A DNA stretch of 64,000 bases from Bacteroidia bacterium (GTDB taxonomy: Bacteria > Bacteroidota > Bacteroidia > J057), in contig JAWPMV010000001.1 in NCBI GenBank assembly GCA_033391075.1, forward strand, positions 7,750,001 to 7,814,000. Reading direction: 5' to 3'. Positions within the stretch are counted from its first letter, which is position 1. The number at the start of each line of letters is the position of its first letter. Below, piece by piece: positions 43,658-54,700 of this stretch. Position numbers and translations under genes: made by a program. Under the pieces are notes generated by a model. It saw nothing but the letters and a program-made list of their open reading frames with translations, searched no databases and was not told the origin of the DNA.

Positions 43658-44509
43658 ATGCGCTACCTACTACTTTTACTCAGTCTATTCTTTATAAGCT
43701 GTTCTCAGTCAAATCCTCATGATCCAGATCAAGAAGAATGGATCGATCTTTTCAATGGCAAAGACCTTTCCGGCTGGGACATTAAGATCAGGGGGCATGA
43801 GCTCAATGATAATTTTCATCAAACTTTTGGGGTAGATAGCGGAAGGCTCATTGTCAATTATGATGAATATGAGGCTTTTGATGAAACCTTTGGACATATC
43901 TTTTACGAGACTCCTTTTTCCTATTACAGAGTTCGTGCGGAGTATAGATTCGTAGGAGAACAGGCTCCGGGAGGTCCGGGCTGGGCCACAAGAAATAATG
44001 GTCTGATGTTACATAGTCAATCTGCGGCTAGTATGGGCATTGAGCAGGATTTTCCGATATCGATAGAGGTCCAATTACTGGGTGGATTGGGCAAAGGGCC
44101 TAGGACGACTGCGAATTTATGTACACCTGGGACGCATGTTTTTATGAACGACAGCCTGTTTACCCCTCATTGTACTTCTTCTACTTCCCAAACCTATGAG
44201 GGAGATCAATGGGTAACAGTTGAAATAGAGGTTTTGGGAGACTCCATGTTTACTCACTATGTAGAAGGCGAAAAGGTATTGACCTATACCCATCCGCAAA
44301 TCGGTGGCGGGGTAGTGGGAGGTTTTGATGAAAATATGAAAGAAGATGGCAAGCTTCTAAAGGAGGGATATATCGCATTACAGGGAGAAAGTCATCCGAC
44401 GGAATTCAGAAAGATCGAATTGCTGGACCTGGAAGGTTGTTTGGATCCCAAAGCCAAAAATTACAAAAGCTATTTTGTAAAGGGGAATAAGGCGAAATGT
44501 GTATATTGA
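43658..44509 (+). CDS. DUF1080 (3-keto-disaccharide hydrolase-type) lipoprotein
   Basis: 283 residues from the ATG at 43658, giving MRYLLLLLSLFFISC with a lipobox; the frame is open further upstream. The DUF1080 concanavalin-like fold is recognised by WIDLFNGKDLSGWDIKIRG, YYRVRAEYRF and GYIALQGESHPTEFRKIEL. The last 25 residues (GCLDPKAKNYKS...KCVY) are a small Cys-paired tail often seen at the end of Bacteroidota surface proteins. DUF1080 proteins act on modified sugars or glycans. The SGNH hydrolase gene starts 26 bp downstream. Confidence 0.9.
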   Translation: MRYLLLLLSLFFISCSQSNPHDPDQEEWIDLFNGKDLSGWDIKIRGHELNDNFHQTFGVDSGRLIVNYDEYEAFDETFGHIFYETPFSYYRVRAEYRFVGEQAPGGPGWATRNNGLMLHSQSAASMGIEQDFPISIEVQLLGGLGKGPRTTANLCTPGTHVFMNDSLFTPHCTSSTSQTYEGDQWVTVEIEVLGDSMFTHYVEGEKVLTYTHPQIGGGVVGGFDENMKEDGKLLKEGYIALQGESHPTEFRKIELLDLEGCLDPKAKNYKSYFVKGNKAKCVY

Positions 44510-44535
44510 TTTTCTAATCCTTAATACTACTACAA

Positions 44536-45285
44536 ATGCCACTTTCCCGTAGAAATGCGATCCAGAATATATTTGCCGGTCTTGCAGGATCAGGCCTTGG
44601 TTTATTTAGCCTTGAAAGAGAAGAAGTAAGCGAAATCCCTAAAGGATTGCGAGTCTTGTTTCAGGGAGATTCGATTACCGATGCAGGTCGAAATCGAGGA
44701 GATTATTATGCCAATCGGGGAGGAGGCATGGGACAGGGCTATGTGAGGCACATCGTTACACATATGCTGGGCAATCATCCGGGAGATGAACTTCAGATTT
44801 ACAATCGGGGTATCAGTGGACATAAAGTCTTTCAGCTGAGCAATAGATGGGAAGAAGATTGCATGATGCTCAAGCCGGATGTCTTGAGTATTCTGATTGG
44901 AGTTAATGATTTCTGGCATACCTTATCCGGTCGCTATGACGGGACGGCCAAAGTCTATGAAGACGATTTTATGGCTTTGATGGAGCGGACGAAAAAAGGC
45001 ATGCCCGATGTGAAATTAATCATTGGGGAGCCATTCGTTTTACATGAAGGAACAGCCATAGAAACTGAGAAATGGAAAGGTCATTTTGAAGCTTATCAGG
45101 CCGCATCTAAAAGAGTCGCCGATCAATTTGATGCGGTATTTATTCCCTATCAAAAAGTCTTTGATGAAGCCTTAAAAGAAGCTCCTACTTCTTACTGGTG
45201 CCCGGATGGGGTACATCCTTCTATGGCTGGAAACTTTTTGATGTCTCAGGCCTGGTTGAAAGCTTTTGGGAAGGTGATGGGTTAA
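44536..45285 (+). CDS. SGNH/GDSL hydrolase with twin-arginine-like signal
   Basis: 249 residues. N-terminal SRRNAIQNIFAG followed by a weakly hydrophobic stretch resembles a Tat signal. Block I is FQGDSITDAG (catalytic Ser), the Gly block is in IYNRGISGHKV, block III is GVNDFWHT, and block V is DGVHPS (Asp and His). Likely an extracytoplasmic esterase that removes acetyl or other acyl groups from carbohydrate. It forms a two-gene unit with the DUF1080 gene. Its end is 8 bp from the end of the convergent patatin gene. Confidence 0.9.
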   Translation: MPLSRRNAIQNIFAGLAGSGLGLFSLEREEVSEIPKGLRVLFQGDSITDAGRNRGDYYANRGGGMGQGYVRHIVTHMLGNHPGDELQIYNRGISGHKVFQLSNRWEEDCMMLKPDVLSILIGVNDFWHTLSGRYDGTAKVYEDDFMALMERTKKGMPDVKLIIGEPFVLHEGTAIETEKWKGHFEAYQAASKRVADQFDAVFIPYQKVFDEALKEAPTSYWCPDGVHPSMAGNFLMSQAWLKAFGKVMG

Positions 45286-45293
45286 TAGAAAGT

Positions 45294-47507
45294 TTACTTG
45301 ATTTTCTCCATCAATCGTTGAAAAGTCTCAAAATTGTGTTTTGCCATTTTGTCCCCGACTGTGTCTTTGGGGTTGGTTACGGCATTAAGTTGACGATCAA
45401 TTTCTGTATTCGCACGTTCAGATAAGTACCAGCCTAAGGGTAGGATGATCTGTTTCCCTTCATCTTCCTTGTAGACCCGTTTATTGTTTTCATCGATAAT
45501 GACTTTCCTATCCAATTGGAAGGGATAAAATGCTATATCCAGCCCAAGCTTAGAAAGGCTACGGAGAGAATTTTGGGTGTTGTTGATCGTATTAACGGTA
45601 CTATTCCCCCAATTGCTGATAATTGTATTCAATGGAGCGGAAATGTCAACAACAAAATCTGAAGATTCTACTTCCCGGAGATCTTTGTCGAGGCTGTTTT
45701 TCAACAAAACAATGTTGAAGCTCATTCTGTTGAGATCAGCAGAATCAGTTTCGATAAGAATCATTTGGAGAATCTGAAAAATAGTTTCCAGCCCTGTATT
45801 ATCATGATATCCTCCATCAACAATTTGTAGGCTGTTTTCTCCTAATTCTACTTTGCCTGCTGAAGTAACAAGTGGAAAGCGTGCACTTAGGGATGCTGCG
45901 GTTTTCAGAGGGATCCCCATGGCTTCTTGCCTGGTGTTTCTTATTTCTCCCAAGAGGTCTATCGAATTTCCGAAGTATTCTTTCGGGATTTCCAGATCCG
46001 ATATGAGTGCCTTTTGCCCAGTTTCTAAAACGGTACAATTGAGAAAAATATGGCTCAGATTTGGGGCTGGTTTATTACCTAATGTATACCAACGCTCTGT
46101 CAGGCTTTTAGCAAGAACATCTGTTCCCATTGAATTTTCTACAGCTGCTTGAAAAGCATCCTCCAACCATCTGGACCGATCCCAGGAATCAATGGGATAA
46201 GGGATAATAGATTGAATCATATCCGGAATCAGCAGCCCAAAAGTAACCGGAGCCAGAAAATCATTCTTTATGGCTTGTTTGAGTTTTTCCGTTTCAGCTG
46301 GCCCATTTTCGCTTAGGGTAGCTTGTTGGAAAACAGCTCCGACACTTCCCCCGGAGACACCGCTGATCGCATAGAGATGTTGGTCGAAACCTACCTGTTC
46401 TTTATAAAACTTATCCAGCAATAAAGCCGTCCATTTCATAGATCGAATTCCCCCTCCTTCCGCTGCGACAAATACTACTGGAAATCGGTTTTCAGAGGTA
46501 TATGAATCATCGAGTTTTGCAGATATCCAATTATTAAAATCTGAGCTTAAACTAGACCGATTTATTTCAGCCTCTTTTTTAATTCGGAGTTTATGATTGT
46601 TGTTGAAAAATGAGAAAAGTGGAATCAAAAACAGGATCAAAAAAGACATAGAGAATTTTGTGAATTCAGCCTGAATTTTATGCCATGCGATATTAAATAA
46701 GAGGGTAGCCCCCGTAAGGTAAAAGCAAATGATAGCTCCAGAGTTAAACCATTGGGGAACATTTATGGGCTTGGGGTCAAATGAGCTAATAACTAATCCC
46801 ACTACAATGATGCCTATTATCAGGTAAAAAATACCATCCAGAAATAATTTATCTGGGGCACACTTATCATCATATGCCATCGGGCCTTTTTTGATAAAGT
46901 GAGTGAAGTTATTCCTTCTCATATATGCCTCTCTATAAACAAAGAGACCTAATCCCAAAAATATCCCGATATACAAAAAGTACCAACCATAAGGGTTTTT
47001 CACTATTTCCATCCCATTAAATGCGGTGCAGATGATCACATAAACACCAATGCTTAGGAGGTAGGGTAGGAATTTAATTAGCCCTTTATGAGCCCTGGAG
47101 GAATCATTTCTCCCATTGATCACACTTTTTAATCCCCCAAGGTCATAGAATGCTAAAGCAAAGATACTTGTGTACCATATACTTAAACTCAAAAGCATTA
47201 CCCCTAACCAAAACCAAAATAGGCTCATCCCTCCATCTTGAGCTATTCCGTTAATGACATCTTTAGCTTGTTTTGATACCGTAAAAGTGCCAATAGCCAC
47301 AAAAAATATTATAAGATTTACCGCTAGAGCTTTGATATAAATCCAAATATTAGAAAGGATAATTCTAAAGGAGTTATCAACATAATTTGACGGAATAAAA
47401 AAGCCAGTAAAAGTAAATACTGAATTTAGTACTGCAAGAACCGGATGGAGTTTCTCTTCTTTGGTTTGTTGAGTCCTATTAGTATTGGGTTGATCTGCTA
47501 GAGACAT
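45294..47507 (-). CDS. Patatin-like phospholipase with N-terminal multi-TM domain
   Basis: 737 residues. About seven hydrophobic segments lie in residues 48-302. The patatin domain follows from about 343: oxyanion hole GGGIR (351-355), nucleophile elbow GVSGG with Ser385, and Asp564 in DGG. The catalytic dyad is therefore complete. Most bacterial patatins are soluble or have a C-terminal barrel; a long N-terminal membrane domain is less common. Probable function: hydrolysis of membrane lipid acyl chains at the inner membrane. No CD-NTase or other defence partner is adjacent. Confidence 0.88.
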   Translation of the reverse strand: MSLADQPNTNRTQQTKEEKLHPVLAVLNSVFTFTGFFIPSNYVDNSFRIILSNIWIYIKALAVNLIIFFVAIGTFTVSKQAKDVINGIAQDGGMSLFWFWLGVMLLSLSIWYTSIFALAFYDLGGLKSVINGRNDSSRAHKGLIKFLPYLLSIGVYVIICTAFNGMEIVKNPYGWYFLYIGIFLGLGLFVYREAYMRRNNFTHFIKKGPMAYDDKCAPDKLFLDGIFYLIIGIIVVGLVISSFDPKPINVPQWFNSGAIICFYLTGATLLFNIAWHKIQAEFTKFSMSFLILFLIPLFSFFNNNHKLRIKKEAEINRSSLSSDFNNWISAKLDDSYTSENRFPVVFVAAEGGGIRSMKWTALLLDKFYKEQVGFDQHLYAISGVSGGSVGAVFQQATLSENGPAETEKLKQAIKNDFLAPVTFGLLIPDMIQSIIPYPIDSWDRSRWLEDAFQAAVENSMGTDVLAKSLTERWYTLGNKPAPNLSHIFLNCTVLETGQKALISDLEIPKEYFGNSIDLLGEIRNTRQEAMGIPLKTAASLSARFPLVTSAGKVELGENSLQIVDGGYHDNTGLETIFQILQMILIETDSADLNRMSFNIVLLKNSLDKDLREVESSDFVVDISAPLNTIISNWGNSTVNTINNTQNSLRSLSKLGLDIAFYPFQLDRKVIIDENNKRVYKEDEGKQIILPLGWYLSERANTEIDRQLNAVTNPKDTVGDKMAKHNFETFQRLMEKIK

Positions 47508-47753
47508 GGGGAATAGGTGTTTCCATAGGAAAATAGAAATAGCTTTCCTATATAATTTTGAATAAGTAGTTTAGGATTATAGACTCACTGTCAGAAGAGA
47601 ACTTTAATATAATCCATCTATTCGAAATATGCAATCCTCTGTTTTATCGATTGAAAGTAGAGAAAAAGCCTTATAGTACATTCGACAAATAGCGCTTTCT
47701 CTATTGCTTTCTCCCGGGATTCTATGCAAATTAAAGGAAAGGATTTTGCCCAA

Positions 47754-50495
47754 ATGAAACTTACTACAACTACTACGATTAGCCTGCTGGCTATCCTGAT
47801 TTTTTATGCTTCCTGTACCTCCTCAAGTCCTTCGGAGGCTCCTGCTGTTCCAGCAGAATATATTCTCAAAGTTGCCGACCTACCCGAATATGAATCGGAT
47901 ATAGATCATGCTTCTTTGCTTAATATGGATGCAGAATGGGAGGAAGATTGGGGCCTTCGAAATGAGGGAGTAAAAATATATCGAACCACCTGTTATGCCT
48001 GCCATGGCAACAATGAACAGCCCGGTTCCCTGCCCAACTCCAATAAATTCTGGAAGGATGCATTTAAAAATGGCAATGATCCCTATTCTATGTATCAGAC
48101 CATTTCGAGAGGCTTTGGTCAGATGCCACCCCAAATGCAATTGGTTCCTGAACAGAAATATGCAGTCATTGCTTTCATCCGAAATGAATTCATAAAAAAG
48201 CATAATCCCAGCCAATATTTTGAAGTCACAGAAGCCTATATCGATTCCCTTCCCAAAGGAAGCAGTGAAGGACCCGAACCCACAGATTATACGCCCTGGA
48301 CCGAGCTGGATTATGGCAATTGGCTCATGCGTTGCTATGAGATGTCAGATGATGAGGATCCGCCAAAATATGTTTCCGGCGGGCGATCTCCTTTGCCGAA
48401 TGAAGATTACAGCAAGGTCAATTTTGCTTACAAAGGGATCGGTATGCGACTCGATCCGGGAGAAGGAGGCGTAGCCAAAGGAAATACCTTTGCCATGTTT
48501 GACCATGATCTCTTGCGTTTCGTAGGTGCCTGGACAGGTGAAGGCTTTATCGATTGGGAGGATATCCTGCTGGATGACCAGCACAATATCTATCCCCGAA
48601 CTGTAGGCAAACGCCAATTTGCCAATCCCATCACTCCCGGTTGGGCCAATCCTGAAACGGGCTCTTTCGAGGACCCCCGCTTCCATGGATCTGATGACCG
48701 ACAATACGGTCCCTTGCCCCGAGCATGGGCACATTACAAAGGCCTGTACAGATATGAAGATCGGGTGGTGATTAAATATACAGTTGGAGAAGCGGAAGTT
48801 TTAGAAACTTACGATTTAGCAGAAGCCGGAGAAAAACCAATCATTGCCCGAACGATCAACATAAGTGGCGCCAAGCAAAGCCATAAACTCAGAATAGCAC
48901 CTGCAAATGTTTCCGTAAGTAGCGATGGAAGTGGACATATGATCATTAAATCCGATGGATTTCATGTATTGGAAACTTCCGGAGCAGCTTCTGATAAGTT
49001 TGTCATTTATATGTCTATGCAGGAGCAGGCGAAAGTACAGGCTTTTGCAGAAAGTTCGGAAATGGCTACAGATCTCTCTCGCTTTACCAAAGGAAGTCCG
49101 GCTCAATACACCCAAACACTTGAAAGCATCATTATTCCCGGAAATGAGGATGAACCTTATGCGGTAGACGTTTTTACCCTGCCTGAAAATCCCTGGAAAA
49201 GTCGTTTGCGATTGACGGGGATAGACTTTTATGAAGGTGGAGAGGAAGCCGTTGTTTCGACCATAGATGGGGAAGTCTGGAAATTGACAGGCATTACTCA
49301 AAAAGAAGGCAAAATTACCTGGACAAGAATCGCAACGGGTATGTTCCAGCCATTGGGGATAAAGATCAAAGAGGGCGATATTTATGTCAGTTGTAGAGAT
49401 CAGATTGCTATTCTGAGAGATTTGAATGGAGACGGAGAAACGGATTTCTATGAAAGCTTCAATTCGGATCACCAGGTGACAGAGCATTTTCATGAATTTG
49501 CCATGGGACTGCAAATGGATAAAGAAGGCAATTTCTATTATGCCAAAAGTGGCAGGCATGCCCGAACTTCTCTGGTTCCGCAACACGGTACCTTAATAAA
49601 GGTAAGTGCTGATGGAAACACTTCGGAGATACTCGCCAATGGTTTTCGTGCTGCCAATGGAGTTTGCATGAATCCGGATGGCTCTTTTTATGTAACCGAC
49701 CAACAAGGCTACTGGAATCCCATGAACCGCATCAATCGCGTTACTAAGGGCGGTTTTTACGGCAATATGTGGGGCTATGGAGCTCCTAAGGATTCCTCGG
49801 ATGCAGCCATGATCCAACCTATGTGCTGGATCGATATGAAATACGATCGTTCACCCTCCGAATTGCTCTGGGCAGAAAGTGATCAGTGGGGCCCTTTAAA
49901 CGGCAAATTATTAAACCTCTCTTATGGCTATGGAAAGATTTTCGTAGTGATGACTCAAATGGTCGGAAATCAGGAGCAAGGAGGTATGGTAGAATTGCCC
50001 GTTCCTCAGTTTCCGACTGGCATCATGAGAGGCCGCTTCAATCCTAAAGATGGTCAATTGTATAGCTGTGGAATGGCTGCCTGGGCTACAAGTCGGATGA
50101 TACAGGTGGGCGGTCTATATCGGGTGAGGTATACAGGCAAAGAGCTTCATTTACCCATAAAAATGAAGGCCCTCGATGCTGGTATGGAACTGGAATTTAG
50201 TGCAAAGCTGGATAATGAGAGTGCCGGCGATCCTAGCAATTATGAGATCAATACCTGGGACATCAAACGTACCAGAGCCTATGGATCAAAGCGATACAAT
50301 GAAAAAAACCTGAAAATTAGTGAGGTCAAAATTTCCCCTGATGGGAAAAAAGTGATGATTTATCTCCCGGAAATCAAGCCTAGCTGGATCATGGAAATCA
50401 AGTATAAGCTCAAAGCTGCTGATGGAACAGACTTCGAGGGAGCGATTCAGAATTCGGTGTATGATCTCGAACAAACTGAACTTGCAAATCGCTAG
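47754..50495 (+). CDS. Cytochrome c lipoprotein with propeller-like domain (DUF6797-like)
   Basis: 913 residues from the ATG at 47754, which gives MKLTTTTTISLLAILIFYASC with a lipobox (Cys21); a start ten codons earlier is less likely. A mono-heme cytochrome c domain lies at about 70-150 (CYACH, Cys80, Cys83, His84; a possible Met ligand in GQMPPQM). After it comes a beta-rich region (DUF6797-like by recollection) and a PQQ/NHL-type propeller (LRLTGIDFYEGGEEAVVSTIDGEVW, ILRDLNGDGETDFYESF, NGFRAANGVCMNPDGSFYVTD). Probably an outer-surface or periplasmic oxidoreductase or binding protein. First gene of a four-gene plus-strand cluster. Confidence 0.85.
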   Translation: MKLTTTTTISLLAILIFYASCTSSSPSEAPAVPAEYILKVADLPEYESDIDHASLLNMDAEWEEDWGLRNEGVKIYRTTCYACHGNNEQPGSLPNSNKFWKDAFKNGNDPYSMYQTISRGFGQMPPQMQLVPEQKYAVIAFIRNEFIKKHNPSQYFEVTEAYIDSLPKGSSEGPEPTDYTPWTELDYGNWLMRCYEMSDDEDPPKYVSGGRSPLPNEDYSKVNFAYKGIGMRLDPGEGGVAKGNTFAMFDHDLLRFVGAWTGEGFIDWEDILLDDQHNIYPRTVGKRQFANPITPGWANPETGSFEDPRFHGSDDRQYGPLPRAWAHYKGLYRYEDRVVIKYTVGEAEVLETYDLAEAGEKPIIARTINISGAKQSHKLRIAPANVSVSSDGSGHMIIKSDGFHVLETSGAASDKFVIYMSMQEQAKVQAFAESSEMATDLSRFTKGSPAQYTQTLESIIIPGNEDEPYAVDVFTLPENPWKSRLRLTGIDFYEGGEEAVVSTIDGEVWKLTGITQKEGKITWTRIATGMFQPLGIKIKEGDIYVSCRDQIAILRDLNGDGETDFYESFNSDHQVTEHFHEFAMGLQMDKEGNFYYAKSGRHARTSLVPQHGTLIKVSADGNTSEILANGFRAANGVCMNPDGSFYVTDQQGYWNPMNRINRVTKGGFYGNMWGYGAPKDSSDAAMIQPMCWIDMKYDRSPSELLWAESDQWGPLNGKLLNLSYGYGKIFVVMTQMVGNQEQGGMVELPVPQFPTGIMRGRFNPKDGQLYSCGMAAWATSRMIQVGGLYRVRYTGKELHLPIKMKALDAGMELEFSAKLDNESAGDPSNYEINTWDIKRTRAYGSKRYNEKNLKISEVKISPDGKKVMIYLPEIKPSWIMEIKYKLKAADGTDFEGAIQNSVYDLEQTELANR

Positions 50496-50536
50496 AGATT
50501 TAGGCAATTACTACAGACAAAAACTTTCCTGAAAAT

Positions 50537-51634
50537 ATGTCAAAAAATACACTCAACAGAAGAAGCTTTCTCAACAAAACTACAGCTGCCGCCACAGCCG
50601 CTTTTGTCTTACCCTCTTTTATGATCGGTAAATCAAAACCCGAACTGGGCGCAGAAATTCTCGGTCATGGAGATTTTACTTACCGGGTACACAAGAATTG
50701 GGGGGATTTGGCTCCTGCAAAAACGCCTGTGAAAAATTGCCATGAAATGGTGATGGACGCTAAAGGTCGCCTGATCATGGTGGGAGATGAAGTAAAAAAC
50801 AACATCCTGATTTACGATAAATCAGGCAAACTGCTGGATTCCTGGGGAATCAGATATAGAGGTGGACATGGCTTAAGTCTTTGGGATGCAAATGGGGAAG
50901 AATTCCTCTACATCTGTGATACCAATGGAACCGTCATCAAAACAACCCTGGATGGCCGGGAACTTATGATGCTAGGGCATCCTTCTGAGTATGGAGCCTA
51001 CGAAAAAGAGGATAAATATTCGCCTACAGAAACAGCCGTCGGCCCTAATGGAGATCTGTATATCGCTGACGGATATGGTTCCTGTTATGTGCTTCAGTTC
51101 AATAAATATGGAGAATTTATTCGCAAAATCGGAGGCGGTAGAGGGCCTGGAGAAGATCAGTTCCAAACAGCACATGGAGTTTGTATAGATGATCGAGATA
51201 AAGAGAATCCGACCCTCTTGGTTACTTCTCGTGCTGATAACTGCTTCAAACGCTTTACACTGGACGGGAAATACCTGGAGACAATTTGTTTGCCAGGGGC
51301 TTTTGTATGTCGTCCGGTGATTGATGATTATAATCTTTATGCAGGGGTTTGCTGGTCTTCTTCCAAGCCCTGGGATCCCAAAGACCCACAATCCCATCCC
51401 TACAATAGTAGTCCCAATTCTGGTTTCGTAACCATTCTTGATTCAGAGAACAAAGTGATCTCCAATCCCGGAGGTACTGAGCCGACTTATGTGAAAGGGG
51501 AACTGCAGCGCATGGTTCAAGAACAGAAAATCTTCAATCATTGTCACGATGTCTGCATAGATGAGGATAAAAACATCTATGTATGCCAATGGAATGCAAA
51601 TCAGACCTATCCCATAAAATTGGAGCGGGTCTAA
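50537..51634 (+). CDS. Tat-exported NHL-type beta-propeller protein
   Basis: 365 residues. A twin-arginine signal (NRRSFLNKTT, Arg8-Arg9) is followed by AAATAAFVLPSF. Six repeated blade motifs follow (HEMVMDAKGRLIMVGD, GHGLSLWDANGEEFLYICD, TAVGPNGDLYIADGYG, AHGVCIDDRDKENPTLLVTS, CHDVCIDEDKNIYVCQW). It is probably a periplasmic lyase or binding propeller. It lies 41 bp after the cytochrome c lipoprotein gene and before a terminator-like hairpin. Confidence 0.88.
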   Translation: MSKNTLNRRSFLNKTTAAATAAFVLPSFMIGKSKPELGAEILGHGDFTYRVHKNWGDLAPAKTPVKNCHEMVMDAKGRLIMVGDEVKNNILIYDKSGKLLDSWGIRYRGGHGLSLWDANGEEFLYICDTNGTVIKTTLDGRELMMLGHPSEYGAYEKEDKYSPTETAVGPNGDLYIADGYGSCYVLQFNKYGEFIRKIGGGRGPGEDQFQTAHGVCIDDRDKENPTLLVTSRADNCFKRFTLDGKYLETICLPGAFVCRPVIDDYNLYAGVCWSSSKPWDPKDPQSHPYNSSPNSGFVTILDSENKVISNPGGTEPTYVKGELQRMVQEQKIFNHCHDVCIDEDKNIYVCQWNANQTYPIKLERV

Positions 51635-51665
51635 ACGGACGAGAATTTTTTTAAAATCCAGAAAG

Positions 51666-51706
51666 AAGGACAAGGGTGAGATGTGAAATTTGCTCTTGTC
51701 CTTTTG
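51666..51706 (+). terminator. Terminator-like hairpin inside the cytochrome/DUF1501 cluster
   Basis: AAGGACAAG / CTTGTCCTT is a perfect 9-bp stem with a 20-base loop and a short T run (TTTT). It separates the first two genes from the last two and may reduce read-through. Confidence 0.6.
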
Positions 51707-51731
51707 GCTTAAAAGCGGGAACTTAAACTAG

Positions 51732-54700
51732 ATGAAGTCGATGCGCTACTACCTAATTGTGCTGCTGATGTATGCATCAGCTTGCAGGCCTTCTATGCCC
51801 GGAGAAGTAGCGATAGCTTATGAACAGCTCCCAGAGAAGATCGACTACAATTTTCATGTTCGTCCTATCCTCTCCGAACATTGTTTTTCTTGTCATGGAC
51901 CGGATGATAAAAAACGGGAAGCGGGTTTAAGGCTGGATATTGCAGAAGAAGCTATCCGTAAAATGGAGGGTTCTGACACTTATGCGGTTCGTCCGGGAGC
52001 TGCTGAAGAAAGTCAGCTCTTTCATCGGATTTTGACCGAAGAAGAAAGCGAACTCATGCCTCCTCCGGAGGCGAAAATTCCCCTCACAGAAAAACAAAAA
52101 GCCATCCTGATAAAGTGGATTGAAGAAGGAGCCGAATACAAAAAACACTGGGCCTTTGTGAAGCCTGAGAAGAAGGATCATGCTTTCGGAGAAAAACATC
52201 CCATTGACTATTTCGTTCTCAATAAATGGAAGGAAAAAGGGCTTACTCCCAATTCTAAAGCTTCTAAAGAAAGCCTCCTCAGAAGAATTTCCTTTGACCT
52301 CAGAGGCCTTCCTCCTTCACTCGAAGAGCTAGACCAATTTCTAGCAGATACTTCTGCTGCTACCTACACTAATTGGGTTCAGAAATACCTGGATAGCCCG
52401 GATTATGGAGAAAGAATGGCTGCCTACTGGATGGACCTGGCTCGCTATGCGGATAGCGACGGTTATTTGGATGACAAACATCGGGATTTTTCTCCCTGGC
52501 GAGATTGGGTGATTGAGGCCTTTCAGCAAAACATGCCCTATGACAGTTTTGTAAGCCTGCAATTGGCGGGTGATTTGATGCCAGATGCAAAAGTGGAGCA
52601 AATCCTTCCGACAGCTTTCAACCGACTCCATAAAAAGAACTCTGAAGCGGGTATAGAATTGGAAGAATTTCGGGTGGAATATGTGGCTGATAAAACCAAT
52701 ACTTTTGGTAAAGCTTTCCTGGGTCTTACTCTGGAGTGTGCTCGCTGCCATGCCCATAAATACGATCCCATCAGCCAGGAAGATTACTACAGCATTTTCT
52801 CCTTTTTTAACCAAACCGACGAGATCGGTCATGCCGTTTATGGACCTGATATTACGCCCGGTCCGGCTTTGCTTCTGGCAGATGAAGACGCGCAAAAACA
52901 GATGGAGTTTTTGAAAGAAAAAATCAGGCAAGGAGAAAAAAGTCTGGCAAAGGTACTTTCTAGTACCGAAGTAAAGCTGAAAGTAAAAGCAGCTGAGATG
53001 GAAAAAGCCTTAGGATCCAAAGAGCAGGCCTATTATCCATTTGATAAGGTAAAAGAATTTGGCAAGCAAAAACTTTCCCCCGAAAGAAAATCCAGGCAAA
53101 AACCGGCGCGCTTACAGGAAGCCCAACTGAAAGCCGGAATAAAGGGATTGGCAATCTTCAATACAGATTATAGCTCTGCATTTTTAGGTGAAAAAGTTGG
53201 GTGGTTTGAAAGAACGGATCCTTTTAGCATCGATTTTTGGGTATATCCGGATCGGGTATATGAGGAAGCTTCCGTCTTCCTGCATTGCGAAGATTGGCGA
53301 CTCGGCTATAAGGGCTATTCTTTGCATCTGGAAGACAACCGCCTCAAATTCCTTATGGCTCATGCCTTCCCTTCCAATTCTCTACAGCTCAAATCTAAGA
53401 TTGCCCTGCCTCCTGAACAATGGAGCCATATCAGCTTGAGCTATGATGGAAGTAGCAAGGCCAAAGGAGTCCAATTTTATTTGGATGGGAAACCGATAGA
53501 GATGCAGATTGAAGTAGATAATTTGTATAAAGGCATTTTATATGAATACAATATCCATACTTATGGCTTTGGAGGATTTCAGTTGGGGAAAAGGGATGGA
53601 GTTTTGCCCATGGATGGAGGAGGAATTGATGAAGTAAGGATATTTAAGGAAGCATTGACTCCTTTGGAAATCGCCTACCTGCACAATCCGGATATCCTTA
53701 ATGAAGCAAGCGAAACGGAGCTGAGAAATTGGCGATTTACACAAAAAACCGATATCAGAAAAAGGCAAGATGAACTCAAAAGCAAGAGGGAGGAATTGAA
53801 TGAGATAGAAAACTCAATTCCTGAGATCATGGTCATGAAAGATTTGCCGAAGTACCGGAAAAGTTTCGTCCTAAATCGGGGCGTTTATGATGATCCTGCA
53901 GCTGAAGTCTTTCCGCAAACCCCTGCATCCATTCTTCCTTATCCAGAGGAGTTTCCCCAGAATAGACTGGGCCTTACCCAATGGCTCTTTCATCCCGATA
54001 ATCCTTTGACTGCCCGGGTAATCGTAAATCGGGTCTGGGAAATGCATTTTGGCAAAGGCCTGGTAAAGACCCAGGAAGATTTTGGGAATCAGGGGGCCTT
54101 ACCTTCCCATCCTGAACTCCTGGATTATCTGGCGATTTGGTTTCAGGAATCAGGCTGGAACCTGAAAGCCTTGCATGCCTACATTCTTTCGTCTGACACC
54201 TATCAACTTTCTTCCAAAATACTGCCTGAAAACCTGGAGAACGATCCGGAAAATACCTATCTCAGCAGAGGAGCTCGTATGCGTTTGAGTGCAGAAATGA
54301 TCCGGGACAATGCTTTGGCAGTTAGCGGGCTTTTGGTGAAAAAACAAGGAGGTCCCAGTGTATATCCTTATCAACCGGAAGGCCTTTGGGATGAAATCAG
54401 CAATAAGCATTGGCGCTATCCTTATTTACAGAAGCCTGGAGAAGGACTGTATCGCAGAAGTCTTTATACCATTTGGAAACGTACTGCTCCTCCTCCTTCT
54501 ATGTTGATTTTTGATGCCAATGACCGCAGCAATTGTACGGTTCAGCGAAAGCAGACAAGCACTCCTTTACAAGCACTAGCTCTGCTCAACGATCCCCAGT
54601 ATTTGGAAGCTGCAAGGCTTATCGCAGAAAGTTTGATGCAGGAAAATGAAGACTTAGAGGAAAGAATCGAGAAAGCCTTTCGGATGCTGACCGCTAGAAT

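Noticed and set aside
45294-47507. CBASS-type phospholipase effector
   Set aside because: Patatins are CBASS effectors in some systems, but no CD-NTase, Cap2/Cap3 or similar gene is nearby; the cyclase fusion at 40565 belongs to a different class.
48816-49586. 256-codon minus-strand ORF
   Set aside because: Antisense to the propeller part of the cytochrome c lipoprotein gene, with no domain.
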